A stretch of DNA of 25,864 nt from an uncultured Clostridia bacterium (GTDB lineage: Bacteria; Bacillota; Clostridia; Peptostreptococcales; Acidaminobacteraceae). The translations under genes were made by a program, and so were the position numbers. How positions within the stretch are numbered: the first letter of the stretch is position 1; each line of letters begins with the position of its first letter. Location: NCBI GenBank assembly GCA_937880545.1, contig CALFKA010000304.1:1-25864 (forward strand). Direction: 5' to 3'. Below the pieces are notes generated by a model that worked only from the letters and a program-made list of their open reading frames with translations, did no database searches and had not been told where the DNA came from. Positions 7,568-15,967 of the stretch are shown here, one piece after another.

Positions 7568-8802
7568 TATTCTCCTCCCATCGCAAGACGCCAGGCTCTT
7601 CTTAAAAGAGTCGACTGTTCTGTTCTACTAAGCCCGGTCAGTCGCACAATGGCCGCTTCAATCCGACCGAGACTCTTCATGTCTTTTTCTTCTGTCTCCT
7701 TCAGTGCTTTATCGATGTCACGAAGGAGCTCTTCTTCACTTACCACGCGGTATCTGGGGATATCCAGGTCAAAGGCAACCCGCTCCATCCACTCGATCCC
7801 GATCTCCTGATAGCTTCCCTCCTCTTTGCGTCCGAGGATACTGGCAATCAGCGGGATTGTCCGCTCAAAAAATGCACGGCGGTTTCTCTTTCCGGTCTCG
7901 CCAAAGAGCACATTGATGGCTTCCATGTTCTTGAAACTGATGCCGGTAAACCTTCGATAAAAACTGTCTTCATCGCTCTTTTCAATACAGTAGAGTTCCC
8001 CCTGCATCCCTTTTAACTGGCGCAGGGCATCATAGTAACCCATCATCAGGTTCTCTCTTACATGGTCATGACTCGACTGAAGGAGGGTCCCCATCGATTT
8101 GCTCGGAGCAATCACTTCTATATTTTCACCCTTCCGATCGAGATTTGTCCAGAAATCTCGGCGGGTGCGGATGACGTAGATCTTTTCAAACGGACCTTTT
8201 TTAAGCAGTAGGTCCAGCGGCACCTGTTTATAGATACCGCCATCTATGTACTTTGTCTCACTTGGAAGACGAAATCCCGGAAGCGAAGCACTTGCGAGAA
8301 TAAACTCAAGAAGCTTTCCTTCAGGGATATCCTCTTTAAACACCTCGATGACTTTCATGTCGGTGAGGTTGAAGCTGACGAGACCGAAATCTATCGGAGA
8401 GTTTCTGACCTTCTCTTCGTCGATATTTTCTTCCAGGAGATGCAGTAAAGGCGTGATGTCCACTCCCTTATCCCTTAAAATAGCACTCAGCGCAGCCGTC
8501 AATGTCGACAACTGGATATCTCGCAAAGTATTGAAACTCAGAGCAGTGGCCACTTCTTTGCTTCCAAAAAAAACCTCTTCCGGATCAAAATGATCATAGA
8601 TCTCGATCAATTCGTCCAGCTTTCCGGAGATGAGCGCTGCACCATTGATGGCACCGATGCTCGTCCCGGTGACAGCGTCGACAGAAATGCCCGCTTCCTC
8701 CATGGCCAGAAGGGCTCCCGCATGATAGGCGCCTCTCGTTCCCCCGCCTTCGAGCACGAGGCCGATGCGCCCTCTCCTTTGAAGACTCGTTTCTTCTCCC
8801 AT
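7567..8802 (-). CDS. Patatin-like phospholipase family protein
   Basis: This is a predicted Ser/Asp-dyad lipid acyl hydrolase of the RssA/patatin family, 411 residues. The N-terminal patatin domain (about 12-200) shows the oxyanion-hole motif LEGGGTRGAYHAGAL, the nucleophile elbow GTSIG with Ser48, SASLPGF near 171-177, and DGG with catalytic Asp187. The C-terminal part (about 200-411) is alpha-helical in appearance and has no motif I know. There is no signal peptide, so it is probably cytoplasmic or peripheral to the membrane. The start at 8802 has only a weak A/G-rich ribosome-binding region. It follows murA by 40 bases with a terminator between them, so it may depend on read-through or a promoter inside murA. 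Confidence 0.9.
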   Translation of the reverse strand: MGEETSLQRRGRIGLVLEGGGTRGAYHAGALLAMEEAGISVDAVTGTSIGAINGAALISGKLDELIEIYDHFDPEEVFFGSKEVATALSFNTLRDIQLSTLTAALSAILRDKGVDITPLLHLLEENIDEEKVRNSPIDFGLVSFNLTDMKVIEVFKEDIPEGKLLEFILASASLPGFRLPSETKYIDGGIYKQVPLDLLLKKGPFEKIYVIRTRRDFWTNLDRKGENIEVIAPSKSMGTLLQSSHDHVRENLMMGYYDALRQLKGMQGELYCIEKSDEDSFYRRFTGISFKNMEAINVLFGETGKRNRRAFFERTIPLIASILGRKEEGSYQEIGIEWMERVAFDLDIPRYRVVSEEELLRDIDKALKETEEKDMKSLGRIEAAIVRLTGLSRTEQSTLLRRAWRLAMGGE

Positions 8803-8821
8803 TACTGTTCGTTCTTTCTAA

Positions 8822-8844
8822 GAAAAAAGGCAGCCCAGCCGCCT
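8822..8844 (-). terminator. Intrinsic terminator overlapping the murA stop codon
   Basis: Bases 8828-8834 and 8838-8844 form a seven-pair stem on the minus strand (one G-U pair) with a three-base loop. Six T residues follow (8823-8828, the last partly in the stem), then CTTAG. The hairpin begins inside the TAG of murA (8843-8845). It should end most transcription from the ATPase-murA run. Confidence 0.8.
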
Positions 8845-10105
8845 AGTCTCTCATTCTTGTAATCCTGGCTCCCACACCACGAAGCTTCTCTTCAATGGAG
8901 ACAAACCCCCTGTCGATGTGGTGAGGCTCAAATACCTCTGTCTTGCCGGTGGCGACAAGCCCTGCCAGAATAAGGGCTGCGCCCGCACGTAGATCGGTAG
9001 AGCGCACCTGTGCGCCTTCTAAGTGATCGACGCCACTGATCATGGCAGAGGAGCCATCCACCTTAATTTTTGCTCCCATACGCATCAATTCGTTCACGTA
9101 GAGAAAGCGGTTTTCAAACACCGTCTCTTTTACAGAGTGAATCCCCTCGGCGACACACAGCATCACCATGAACTGTGCCTGCATGTCGGTAGGAAAGCCC
9201 GGATAGGGCAAGGTCGTGATGTCGACACCCTGAAAACCTTTTGATGCATCGACAAACAGCGCGTCTCCGCGCTCTTCAATGAACACGCCCGACTCCTCGA
9301 GCTTGGAGATGACAGGACGCAAGTGCGTTGCCATCACGTTTTTAATAAGTACCTGTCCACCCGTAAGGGCCGTTGCCACCATGTAGGTACCCGCCTCAAT
9401 GCGGTCGGGAATCACTTGGTGGTGGACACCTTTTAAGGTCTTCACACCTTTGATGCGGATGATGGAGGTGCCGGCGCCACTGATTTTTGCTCCCATTTTT
9501 GTGAGAAAATTCGCTAGGTCTGTGATCTCCGGCTCCTGTGCCGCATTGAAGATGGTCGTCGTGCCGTCTGCCATGACGGCCGCCATCATGATGTTTTCCG
9601 TAGCGCCCACACTCGGGAAGTCCAGGTATACCTGTCCTCCGCTGATCTCCCCTTCCACTGTGCCTTCCACGAAACCGTGGTCGGTTGTGACGGTATAGCC
9701 CATGGTGCGAAACCCTTTGATATGAAGATCAATGGGTCGGGCACCGATCGGGCAACCTCCCGGAAGAGAGACATTGGCGCGTTTTCTCTTTGCCAAAAGC
9801 GGCCCCAGTACGACGATACTGGCGCGCATCTTATTGGTCAGCTCGTACGGAGCGACCGTGATCGTGGGATCGACGACTTCTGTGACCACCCGGTTTTCTT
9901 GCGGGTAGTAGTCTACTTTGCTGCCAAGCGCCTGCAGGAGCTCTATCATCGCACGCACATCGAGGAGATCCGGCACGTCTTCAATGACACATGGACCTTC
10001 TGCGAGCAGGGATGCGGCTAATATTTTCAAAACGGAGTTCTTGGCTCCGCTGACACTGATTTCACCTTTGAGTCCGGGACTTTGTTCAACGACTATTCTT
10101 TCCAT
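8843..10105 (-). CDS. murA: UDP-N-acetylglucosamine 1-carboxyvinyltransferase
   Basis: MurA transfers enolpyruvate from PEP to UDP-GlcNAc, the first committed step of peptidoglycan synthesis, in the cytoplasm. The protein is 420 residues, the usual length. It has SGAKNSVLKILAASLL at the N-terminus (Lys22 and Asn23 at the active site in the family), LPGGCPIGARPIDLHIKG with Cys118 (the fosfomycin-target cysteine), and the C-terminal RAGAALILAGL and HIDRGF segments. GGAGG lies about eight bases before the ATG. The start is 18 bases after the barstar stop codon, so murA is probably co-transcribed with the V-ATPase and the RNase/inhibitor genes. Some Bacillota carry two paralogues (MurA and MurZ/MurAB); which one this is cannot be told here. 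Confidence 0.95.
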   Translation of the reverse strand: MERIVVEQSPGLKGEISVSGAKNSVLKILAASLLAEGPCVIEDVPDLLDVRAMIELLQALGSKVDYYPQENRVVTEVVDPTITVAPYELTNKMRASIVVLGPLLAKRKRANVSLPGGCPIGARPIDLHIKGFRTMGYTVTTDHGFVEGTVEGEISGGQVYLDFPSVGATENIMMAAVMADGTTTIFNAAQEPEITDLANFLTKMGAKISGAGTSIIRIKGVKTLKGVHHQVIPDRIEAGTYMVATALTGGQVLIKNVMATHLRPVISKLEESGVFIEERGDALFVDASKGFQGVDITTLPYPGFPTDMQAQFMVMLCVAEGIHSVKETVFENRFLYVNELMRMGAKIKVDGSSAMISGVDHLEGAQVRSTDLRAGAALILAGLVATGKTEVFEPHHIDRGFVSIEEKLRGVGARITRMRD

Positions 10106-10123
10106 ATATTTGTGCCTCCATAT

Positions 10124-10453
10124 CTACACAGAGTATAGCATATCAGAGTTCTCTTGCGGGAGCACGTGTGATGTATCCGCATAGACCCGGATACGAGGCT
10201 GTTCCTTCTCAAGTTCCCTTAAAAGCGCGAGAAATCCAAGCCCGTAGTTGTCCAATTCCTCTGTATGCATGACAAAAATGTCAAGAGGAGTGCCCCACGT
10301 ACTCAGAAGATCCCAAAGGGCGTCGAGGTTTCTCCCATAGTAATCGGGGAAGTCAAACGCCACTTTCAGACGCTCATGGAGCGCCTCCCTGTCCTTCATG
10401 CGCCTGCCGTCTAGCCAGACCCAGGACTTAATCGAGTGGTTCGAAGCTGTCAT
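10124..10453 (-). CDS. Barstar-family ribonuclease inhibitor
   Basis: This cytoplasmic inhibitor is expected to block the RNase encoded just upstream. It has 109 residues, slightly longer than the 90-residue Bacillus barstar because of extra N- and C-terminal segments. The recognition helix FPDYYGRNLDALWDLL matches barstar: Tyr38, Tyr39, Asn42, Asp44, Trp47 and Asp48 correspond to Tyr29, Tyr30, Asn33, Asp35, Trp38 and Asp39. Asp39 is the residue that plugs the barnase active site. Glu80 may match Glu76. The ATG at 10453 has GGAG six bases upstream and lies inside the end of the RNase gene, a 26-base overlap in a different frame. The match is strong although no alignment was run. Confidence 0.93.
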   Translation of the reverse strand: MTASNHSIKSWVWLDGRRMKDREALHERLKVAFDFPDYYGRNLDALWDLLSTWGTPLDIFVMHTEELDNYGLGFLALLRELEKEQPRIRVYADTSHVLPQENSDMLYSV

Positions 10454-10880
10454 AATGGTCTCCTGTATAAAAAATCAGTCCGTCGTTGGAGAAGACGAGA
10501 CGCTGTGGGCCCCTCATTCCTCCTTCGTAACCGATATCGCATTCATAGTAGAGGCGGCCTTTCTTTTCCGGTAGAAGCTTCTCTCGGTTATAGAAGCGGT
10601 CGCCACCGATACTCATTCCAGGCGCTACCTCATGAAGATTGCCTTTTGAAGCAATCCAGCCAAGTTCCTGCGCTTGCTTTTTCGTCAGAAAGTTCGGAGG
10701 CAGCTCCCCATGCTCCCGGAGATAGCCGGCGACTTCTTCTTTGGTGATAAGAGGGGTCTTTGTTTCTTCCTTTGCAGGCTCAGGATCCGTTAACTTGACG
10801 ACGGTACAGCCGGACAAAAAGAAGGCGATCAGTACGATCGCCAGGAGAAGGAAGACGCTCAGAGTGGCCTGCCTTCTCAT
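10428..10880 (-). CDS. Barnase-like guanyl-specific ribonuclease with lipoprotein signal
   Basis: This is a predicted extracytoplasmic RNase of the barnase (N1/T1) family, 150 residues. The N-terminus has a basic start, a hydrophobic stretch (about 8-22) and a lipobox LSGC with Cys25, so it is probably a membrane-anchored lipoprotein on the outer face. The mature domain (about 45-150) matches barnase throughout: LPPNFLTKKQAQELGW, ASKGNL, APGMSIGGD, FYNRE and GDHYDSF. The barnase catalytic set appears intact: Lys67 (Lys27), Glu113 (Glu73), Arg123 (Arg83), Arg127 (Arg87) and His142 (His102). Its ATG overlaps the TGA of the V-ATPase D gene, with AGGAGG upstream, and its 3' end overlaps the barstar gene. 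This gene is therefore translated as part of the ATPase operon. Confidence 0.93.
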   Translation of the reverse strand: MRRQATLSVFLLLAIVLIAFFLSGCTVVKLTDPEPAKEETKTPLITKEEVAGYLREHGELPPNFLTKKQAQELGWIASKGNLHEVAPGMSIGGDRFYNREKLLPEKKGRLYYECDIGYEGGMRGPQRLVFSNDGLIFYTGDHYDSFEPLD

Positions 10881-11512
10881 GAGACCTCCTCCTTCGCAAT
10901 GATCTCTTTGACCTTCATGAGCCGAGTGATAGTGGCTCGTTCGTTTTCATCGAGTTTCATGCGGATATAGCGGATCGTCTCCTCCAGGTCCGGAATGGTG
11001 CGATACTCGAGGGCGTTGACGCGTCTTCTTGTCTTTTCAATCTCGAGCGCCATAAGCTGGGTCGCTTTTTCCATCTGGGCAAGCTCTAAGAGCCGCTCAG
11101 ACACCTTTTCCAGTTTTCGGATGGCTTCATCGAGCTGGGCAGAGGTCGAGCCGTAACCATAAGGGTAGAGATCCCCCGTCGTGCGCACAAAGCGCATCTT
11201 CGGGATCAACACGCTCATGACATTTTCCACTTCGATCTCGACGCCCAAGGTCGTCCCCGGCATCGCCAGGGCTTCTTCAATCATCTGCGGGCTCATTAGA
11301 GCGGCGACAAGCCGGAAGTCCGAAAAGGCTTCCATCAGCTCTGCCTCTACTTCGATGCGCAGACTCTTGTTGGCGCGGATGCGTTCAATGAACTGGCGCA
11401 TCAGCTCGTCCTGCTTATCCTTGAGCAGTTTGTGGCCGCGTGCGGCTGTCTTCAGGCGAGTCCTGAGGATACTCAGCTGCATGCGGGTAGGGTTGACGTT
11501 TAACCTGGCCAT
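10877..11512 (-). CDS. ntpD: V-type ATPase subunit D
   Basis: This is the central rotor-shaft subunit, which forms the long antiparallel coiled coil inside the A3B3 ring. It has 211 residues, the family length. The N-terminus (NPTRMQLSILRTRLKTAARG) is the signature of archaeal/bacterial V-type subunit D, and the C-terminal helix (EKTRRRVNALEYRTIPDLE) is equally typical. The ATG at 11512 follows subunit B by nine bases, with an AAGGA ribosome-binding site overlapping the end of the B gene. Its own stop overlaps the start of the barnase-like gene. Confidence 0.95.
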   Translation of the reverse strand: MARLNVNPTRMQLSILRTRLKTAARGHKLLKDKQDELMRQFIERIRANKSLRIEVEAELMEAFSDFRLVAALMSPQMIEEALAMPGTTLGVEIEVENVMSVLIPKMRFVRTTGDLYPYGYGSTSAQLDEAIRKLEKVSERLLELAQMEKATQLMALEIEKTRRRVNALEYRTIPDLEETIRYIRMKLDENERATITRLMKVKEIIAKEEVS

Positions 11513-11521
11513 GGATGATCC

Positions 11522-12898
11522 TTATTCTTGCTTATCGAGATATTTCTCGAGATAGGCGTCGCGGATACGTTTGAGTTCCGTTCTGGGAATGATGCGAAGC
11601 AGCTCCCATCCCAGATCCAGTGTCTCGGTAATCGAGCGGTTCGCTCCGTAGCCTTGATTGACGTAGCGTCTGTCAAAGGCATCGGTGAACTTACTAAATG
11701 CGCGGTCCGCTTCCGAAAGAGCGGAGTCGCCGAGAATGACGGCCAGCTCTCTCGCTTCTCTTCCGGCGGTATAGGCGGCATAAATCTGGTTCATCGTATC
11801 GGCGTGGTCTTCACGGGTCTTGCCTTCGCCGATTCCCTTATCCTTCAGACGTGACAGCGAGGGCACCACATTGATGGGCGGCTCCAGACCGCTGCGGTGA
11901 AGCTCTCTTGATAGAATGATCTGTCCCTCGGTAATATAGCCGGTGAGGTCGGGGATCGGGTGTGTGATATCATCTTCGGGCATCGTCAGAATCGGAATCT
12001 GCGTGATCGATCCGACGCGTCCACGGATGCGGCCGGCTCTCTCATAGAGAGACGCAAGGTCTGTATAGAGATATCCCGGATAGCCTCTTCGTCCGGGCAC
12101 TTCTTTTCGGGCAGCCGACACTTCGCGCAGCGCTTCTGCGTAGTTCGTCATATCTGTCAAGATGACGAGGACGTGCATATCCTTTTCATACGCTAGGTAC
12201 TCTGCGGCGGTGAGAGCCATCTTCGGAGTTGCCAGGCGCTCGATCGCCGGGTCATCGGCGAGATTGATAAAGAGCGTGGCGCGCTCGATAGCGCCCGACT
12301 CCGTGAAGTCATCGATGAAAAACTGAGCCTCCTCAAAGGTGATGCCCATTGCGGCAAAGACGACCGCGAACTTCTCATCCGTCCCAAGGACGTTCGCTTG
12401 CCTTGCGATCTGCGCAGCTACCTGATTGTGAGGTAGACCCGAGGCCGAGAAGATCGGCAGTTTCTGGCCACGCACGAGGGTGTTGAGCCCGTCGATGCAG
12501 GAAATCCCCGTCTGGATAAACTCCTCCGGATAGTCACGTGAAGCCGGGTTCATGGCAGAGCCGTTGATGTCGATGCGGGCTTCTGCGATGATGGCGGGTC
12601 CGCCATCCATGGGACTTCCCAGTCCATCAAAGATGCGTCCGATCATGTCGGTCGACACCCCGAGTTCCAGAGGTCTTCCCAGAAAGCGCACACTAGTCTG
12701 TTCGAGGTTGATGCCGGCAGAGCCTTCAAAGAGCTGGACCATGGCGCGGTCTCTGTCGATCTCGAGCACACGGCCTCTTCGCTTCTCTCCGTTTTGCAGC
12801 TGCACCTCGACGAGTTCTTCATATTTTACGCCGTCGACCCCTTCGACAATGACGAGGGGCCCTACGACTTCCTTGAGAGATTTATATTCCTTTAACAC
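11522..12898 (-). CDS. ntpB: V-type ATPase subunit B (non-catalytic)
   Basis: This is the regulatory, non-catalytic nucleotide-binding-fold subunit of the V1 hexamer, 458 residues. The usual P-loop is replaced by FSASGLPHN (150-158), which identifies B rather than A. VPSLSRLKDKGIGEGKTR in the C-terminal half is also B-specific. Translation starts at GTG (12898), whose bases overlap the TAG of the A gene (TAGTG) with AGGAGG just upstream. A and B are thus coupled for equal production, as their 3:3 stoichiometry requires. Confidence 0.96.
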   Translation of the reverse strand: MLKEYKSLKEVVGPLVIVEGVDGVKYEELVEVQLQNGEKRRGRVLEIDRDRAMVQLFEGSAGINLEQTSVRFLGRPLELGVSTDMIGRIFDGLGSPMDGGPAIIAEARIDINGSAMNPASRDYPEEFIQTGISCIDGLNTLVRGQKLPIFSASGLPHNQVAAQIARQANVLGTDEKFAVVFAAMGITFEEAQFFIDDFTESGAIERATLFINLADDPAIERLATPKMALTAAEYLAYEKDMHVLVILTDMTNYAEALREVSAARKEVPGRRGYPGYLYTDLASLYERAGRIRGRVGSITQIPILTMPEDDITHPIPDLTGYITEGQIILSRELHRSGLEPPINVVPSLSRLKDKGIGEGKTREDHADTMNQIYAAYTAGREARELAVILGDSALSEADRAFSKFTDAFDRRYVNQGYGANRSITETLDLGWELLRIIPRTELKRIRDAYLEKYLDKQE

Positions 12899-14661
12899 TA
12901 GTTCCTCCTCTGAGCGATCAGGCCTTCGATGCTCTCGCGGATCTCTCTGCTGATGTCATCGAGCGCTCCCTCTTCTTCTTCCGAGAGATATTTGCTTCTG
13001 GCGATGCGCTCACGCACCGGCAGTTTTTCAATCTCACCCAGGTAGACACCTTCGCCCAGTGCCTTCTGCGCCTCATGATAGAACGCGAGGATCATGCCGA
13101 GCATCTTGTTCTGCTTATTCAGCGAACAGAAGGTGTCGACATCGTGGAAGGCATTCTGCTGGAGGAAGTCTTCCCGCAGACTCTTAGCCACTTCGAGTTT
13201 GAGCTGATCAGATTCACTGAGCGTATCGCGTCCGACGAGTCGCACGATTTCCTGCAGTCCCGATTCTTCCTGGAGAAGCACCATGGCCGCTTTTCGGTTG
13301 GCGGAGAAGTTTTCATCGACATGCGCGTCGAAGTACTCATCCATCTTCTCCTGATAGAGACTGTAGGAATTGAGCCAGTTGATGGCCGGGAAGTGACGGG
13401 CGTAGCTGAGGGCGTAGTCGAGGCCCCAGAAAACCTTGACAATGCGAAGGGTCGACTGGCTGACCGGCTCCGAAATATCGCCTCCCGGAGGAGACACGGC
13501 CCCGATGACCGTCAGAGCGCCTTCGCGCGGTTCGGCTCCGATTGAGAGCACTTTTCCTGCGCGCTCATAGAAGTCGGCCACGCGGCTCGAAAGATACGCA
13601 GGATACCCTTCGTCACCGGGCATCTCCTCCAGACGACCACTCATCTCACGGAGGGCTTCCGCCCATCGAGAGGTGGAGTCAGCCATCAAGGCGACGGAGT
13701 AGCCCATATCGCGGAAGTACTCGGCAATCGTAATCCCCGTGTAGATGGACGCTTCACGCGCCGCCACAGGCATATTAGATGTATTGGCGATGAGCACGGT
13801 TCTCTTCATGAGAGACTCGCCACTCACGGGATCGAGGAGTTCGGGGAACTCCATCAACACGTCTGTCATCTCATTGCCGCGCTCGCCGCAGCCGACATAG
13901 ACGATGATCTCCGCATCAGCCCACTTGGCGAGTTGGTGCTGGATGACGGTTTTACCGGAACCAAATGGTCCGGGAATGGCCGCGGCGCCGCCTTTTGCCA
14001 CCGGGAAGAACGTGTCGACGACACGCTGTCCGGTCACAAGCGGAACCGTCGGGTCGAGTTTTTTCAGGTAGGGGCGTCCTCTGCGCACAGGCCATCTCTG
14101 AAGAAGGCTGAGCTCTCTGTCGCCATCTTCTGTCTTCACGATAGCGACGGTGTCTTCCACGTGGAAGCTGCCGGCTTCGATGCGAGTGACTTCTCCCGAT
14201 ACATGGGGAGGTACCATGATGCGGTGCTCGATGACGGCATTTTCCTGCACGGTGCCGAGGATGTCCCCACCCTGCACCTTATCTCCGACAGCGCATTTGG
14301 GCACAAAGTCCCAGAGTTTCTCGCGGTCGAGAGAAGGCAGCTGGCTTCCCTTTAACAGGAAGTCTCCTTCCTCTTCACGAAGCGCCGCCAACGGACGCTG
14401 AATACCATCAAAGATCTGCTCGAGCATGCCGGGACCGAGTTCCACCGACAGGGGCGTCCCCGTCGTGTATACTTCTTCACCCGGACCGATGCCCGTCGTC
14501 TCTTCATAGACCTGAATGGAGGCTCTGTCTTCACGCATTTCAATAATCTCGCCGATGAGGCGATTTTGGGAGACTTGGACGACGTCATAGACGTTCGCCT
14601 CTTCCATCCCCTCGGCCACGACCAGCGGGCCGGATACTTTAAGAATTTTTCCTACTTTCAT
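12898..14661 (-). CDS. ntpA: V-type ATPase subunit A (catalytic)
   Basis: This is the catalytic ATP-hydrolysing or ATP-synthesising subunit of V1, 587 residues as expected. The P-loop GPFGSGKT is at 231-238 with Lys237. An A-specific non-homologous insert occupies roughly residues 110-200 and contains GDILGTVQE and the segment with MVPPHVSGEV. ALMADSTSRWAEALREMSGR and PPGGDISEPVSQSTLRIVK are highly typical. No intein is present. The gene begins 13 bases after subunit F and overlaps the GTG start of subunit B. Confidence 0.97.
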   Translation of the reverse strand: MKVGKILKVSGPLVVAEGMEEANVYDVVQVSQNRLIGEIIEMREDRASIQVYEETTGIGPGEEVYTTGTPLSVELGPGMLEQIFDGIQRPLAALREEEGDFLLKGSQLPSLDREKLWDFVPKCAVGDKVQGGDILGTVQENAVIEHRIMVPPHVSGEVTRIEAGSFHVEDTVAIVKTEDGDRELSLLQRWPVRRGRPYLKKLDPTVPLVTGQRVVDTFFPVAKGGAAAIPGPFGSGKTVIQHQLAKWADAEIIVYVGCGERGNEMTDVLMEFPELLDPVSGESLMKRTVLIANTSNMPVAAREASIYTGITIAEYFRDMGYSVALMADSTSRWAEALREMSGRLEEMPGDEGYPAYLSSRVADFYERAGKVLSIGAEPREGALTVIGAVSPPGGDISEPVSQSTLRIVKVFWGLDYALSYARHFPAINWLNSYSLYQEKMDEYFDAHVDENFSANRKAAMVLLQEESGLQEIVRLVGRDTLSESDQLKLEVAKSLREDFLQQNAFHDVDTFCSLNKQNKMLGMILAFYHEAQKALGEGVYLGEIEKLPVRERIARSKYLSEEEEGALDDISREIRESIEGLIAQRRN

Positions 14662-14674
14662 ATATGCCTCACCT

Positions 14675-14983
14675 CTAGAGAATGTTGGATCCGATCGCTC
14701 TCTCTACACTCTTGTCGATCTTGGCCAGGCCATGACCCATACTCCCGCTTGCCGAGGGAATGAGGATGATGGCCGGTGTCAGCTGATGGTCATAGCGCTC
14801 GATCGTCTCAGGTACCTGAGCGGCCAGTTCTTCCGTGATGAAGATGACCCCCACGCCTTCCTCGGCGCAGGCATCGAGCTGGTTGCGGGTCCGGTTCGGA
14901 TTCTCGGGTGTATAGACCGCCAGACCCAGTGCTTTAAATGCCAGGACGCTCTGGGCGTCTCCAATGACGGCGACTTTATGCAT
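14675..14983 (-). CDS. V-type ATPase subunit F
   Basis: This small subunit binds the central shaft with D. From the start chosen here it has 102 residues, right for the family, beginning MHKVAVIGDAQSVLAFKALG, a typical subunit F N-terminus. It also has GVIFITEELA and PAIILIPSASGS, which fit the Rossmann-like fold. The frame is open to 15025, but AAAGGA at 14993-14998 lies nine bases before the ATG at 14983 and the longer version would add an unrelated 14-residue extension. The gene overlaps the end of subunit C by eight bases. It is called NtpG in Enterococcus and AtpF in archaeal naming. Confidence 0.92.
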   Translation of the reverse strand: MHKVAVIGDAQSVLAFKALGLAVYTPENPNRTRNQLDACAEEGVGVIFITEELAAQVPETIERYDHQLTPAIILIPSASGSMGHGLAKIDKSVERAIGSNIL

Positions 14984-15965
14984 GGCGGCGAATCCTTTCT
15001 CGAATGCGCGCAGGTTCGATGTCACTGATCTTGCTGACCAATACCACTCGCAGGTTGCGCACTTCGTTTTCCAGTTGAATCATAAAGTTAAACAGCACTT
15101 CGGGGCCAAAGGTGATACCGGCGCCATCCTGCATCGTCTTTAGCAAGTAGAGATCAAACGCCCTCTCCAGTGCCGAGAGCCGCTGTTCTTTCTCCCAGGC
15201 TCCTCTGGCACTCTGTACGAGTGCATCGGGAAGCTGATGCCTCAGGGCATCCAGGAGAGAAGTTACGGAGGAAAAGTACTGGCTCTTCAGTGTCTCTACA
15301 TCGGCGCGACCACCCGGGACGAGGAGTCCATCGAGCGCACTCAGGTCGAGCTTTCGCCCCTGTGCCCGAAGAAGGGTCAAGATATTGTAGAAGTCAACGC
15401 TTAGGGAAGCGTAGTCTTTTAGGAGCGCATTGTCGAGATCCTCTGCGATGCGCAGCAGCGAAGCCAGGTAGTGGTGGTCGAGTGGATGCGCAAGAGCCTG
15501 CGGATCTTGGCTCCCTTCATAGGCTTCCATCGCCTCCTGCAGATGTTTGGGCAGGGCAGAAGCTCTTTCTGTGCTTCGAAGAGCTACTCTTCCCGCCGTC
15601 ACATCTTCTGTGCCGAGTGGCATGATCAAATCATCCAGCGGTCGGTCAAGCAAGTGCTCCTTCAGGAGTACTTTTTCATTGTGTGTATCGTAGCGCAGTC
15701 GCAGAAGGGAAAGGAGTTCAGGCTGCTTGGTAAAGCGCATCATCTCCTCATACTCTTCGCGCAGCCGCTCACTCAAAGCCTGCTCAAAGTCTCTCGGGTC
15801 ATCGAGTTTTTGAAGGAGAACACCATAGACCGTCTCCTGTAGGACGCGAAGAGCATCCTCGAGAGAAGACGCTTCAATGAGCCTCTCCCACTGTTCCCGA
15901 GTCAGGAAACTCTTTTCGCGTACTCGCACAAATGTCGACGCCTGGACATAATCCTGCGCACGCAT
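14976..15965 (-). CDS. ntpC: V-type ATPase subunit C (d/AC39-like)
   Basis: This is the socket subunit linking the central shaft to the rotor ring, 329 residues. The start MRAQDYVQASTFVRVREKSF, the LLRLRYDTHNEKVLLKEHL segment and the C-terminal LENEVRNLRVVLVSKI are characteristic of V-type subunit C. The ATG at 15965 lies two bases after the stop of subunit E, with AAGGA upstream. The end overlaps subunit F. Confidence 0.93.
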   Translation of the reverse strand: MRAQDYVQASTFVRVREKSFLTREQWERLIEASSLEDALRVLQETVYGVLLQKLDDPRDFEQALSERLREEYEEMMRFTKQPELLSLLRLRYDTHNEKVLLKEHLLDRPLDDLIMPLGTEDVTAGRVALRSTERASALPKHLQEAMEAYEGSQDPQALAHPLDHHYLASLLRIAEDLDNALLKDYASLSVDFYNILTLLRAQGRKLDLSALDGLLVPGGRADVETLKSQYFSSVTSLLDALRHQLPDALVQSARGAWEKEQRLSALERAFDLYLLKTMQDGAGITFGPEVLFNFMIQLENEVRNLRVVLVSKISDIEPARIRERIRRHA

Positions 15966-15967
15966 GA

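Noticed and set aside
12898..14661. Intein in V-ATPase subunit A
   Set aside because: The protein has the normal length (587 residues) and an uninterrupted P-loop region.
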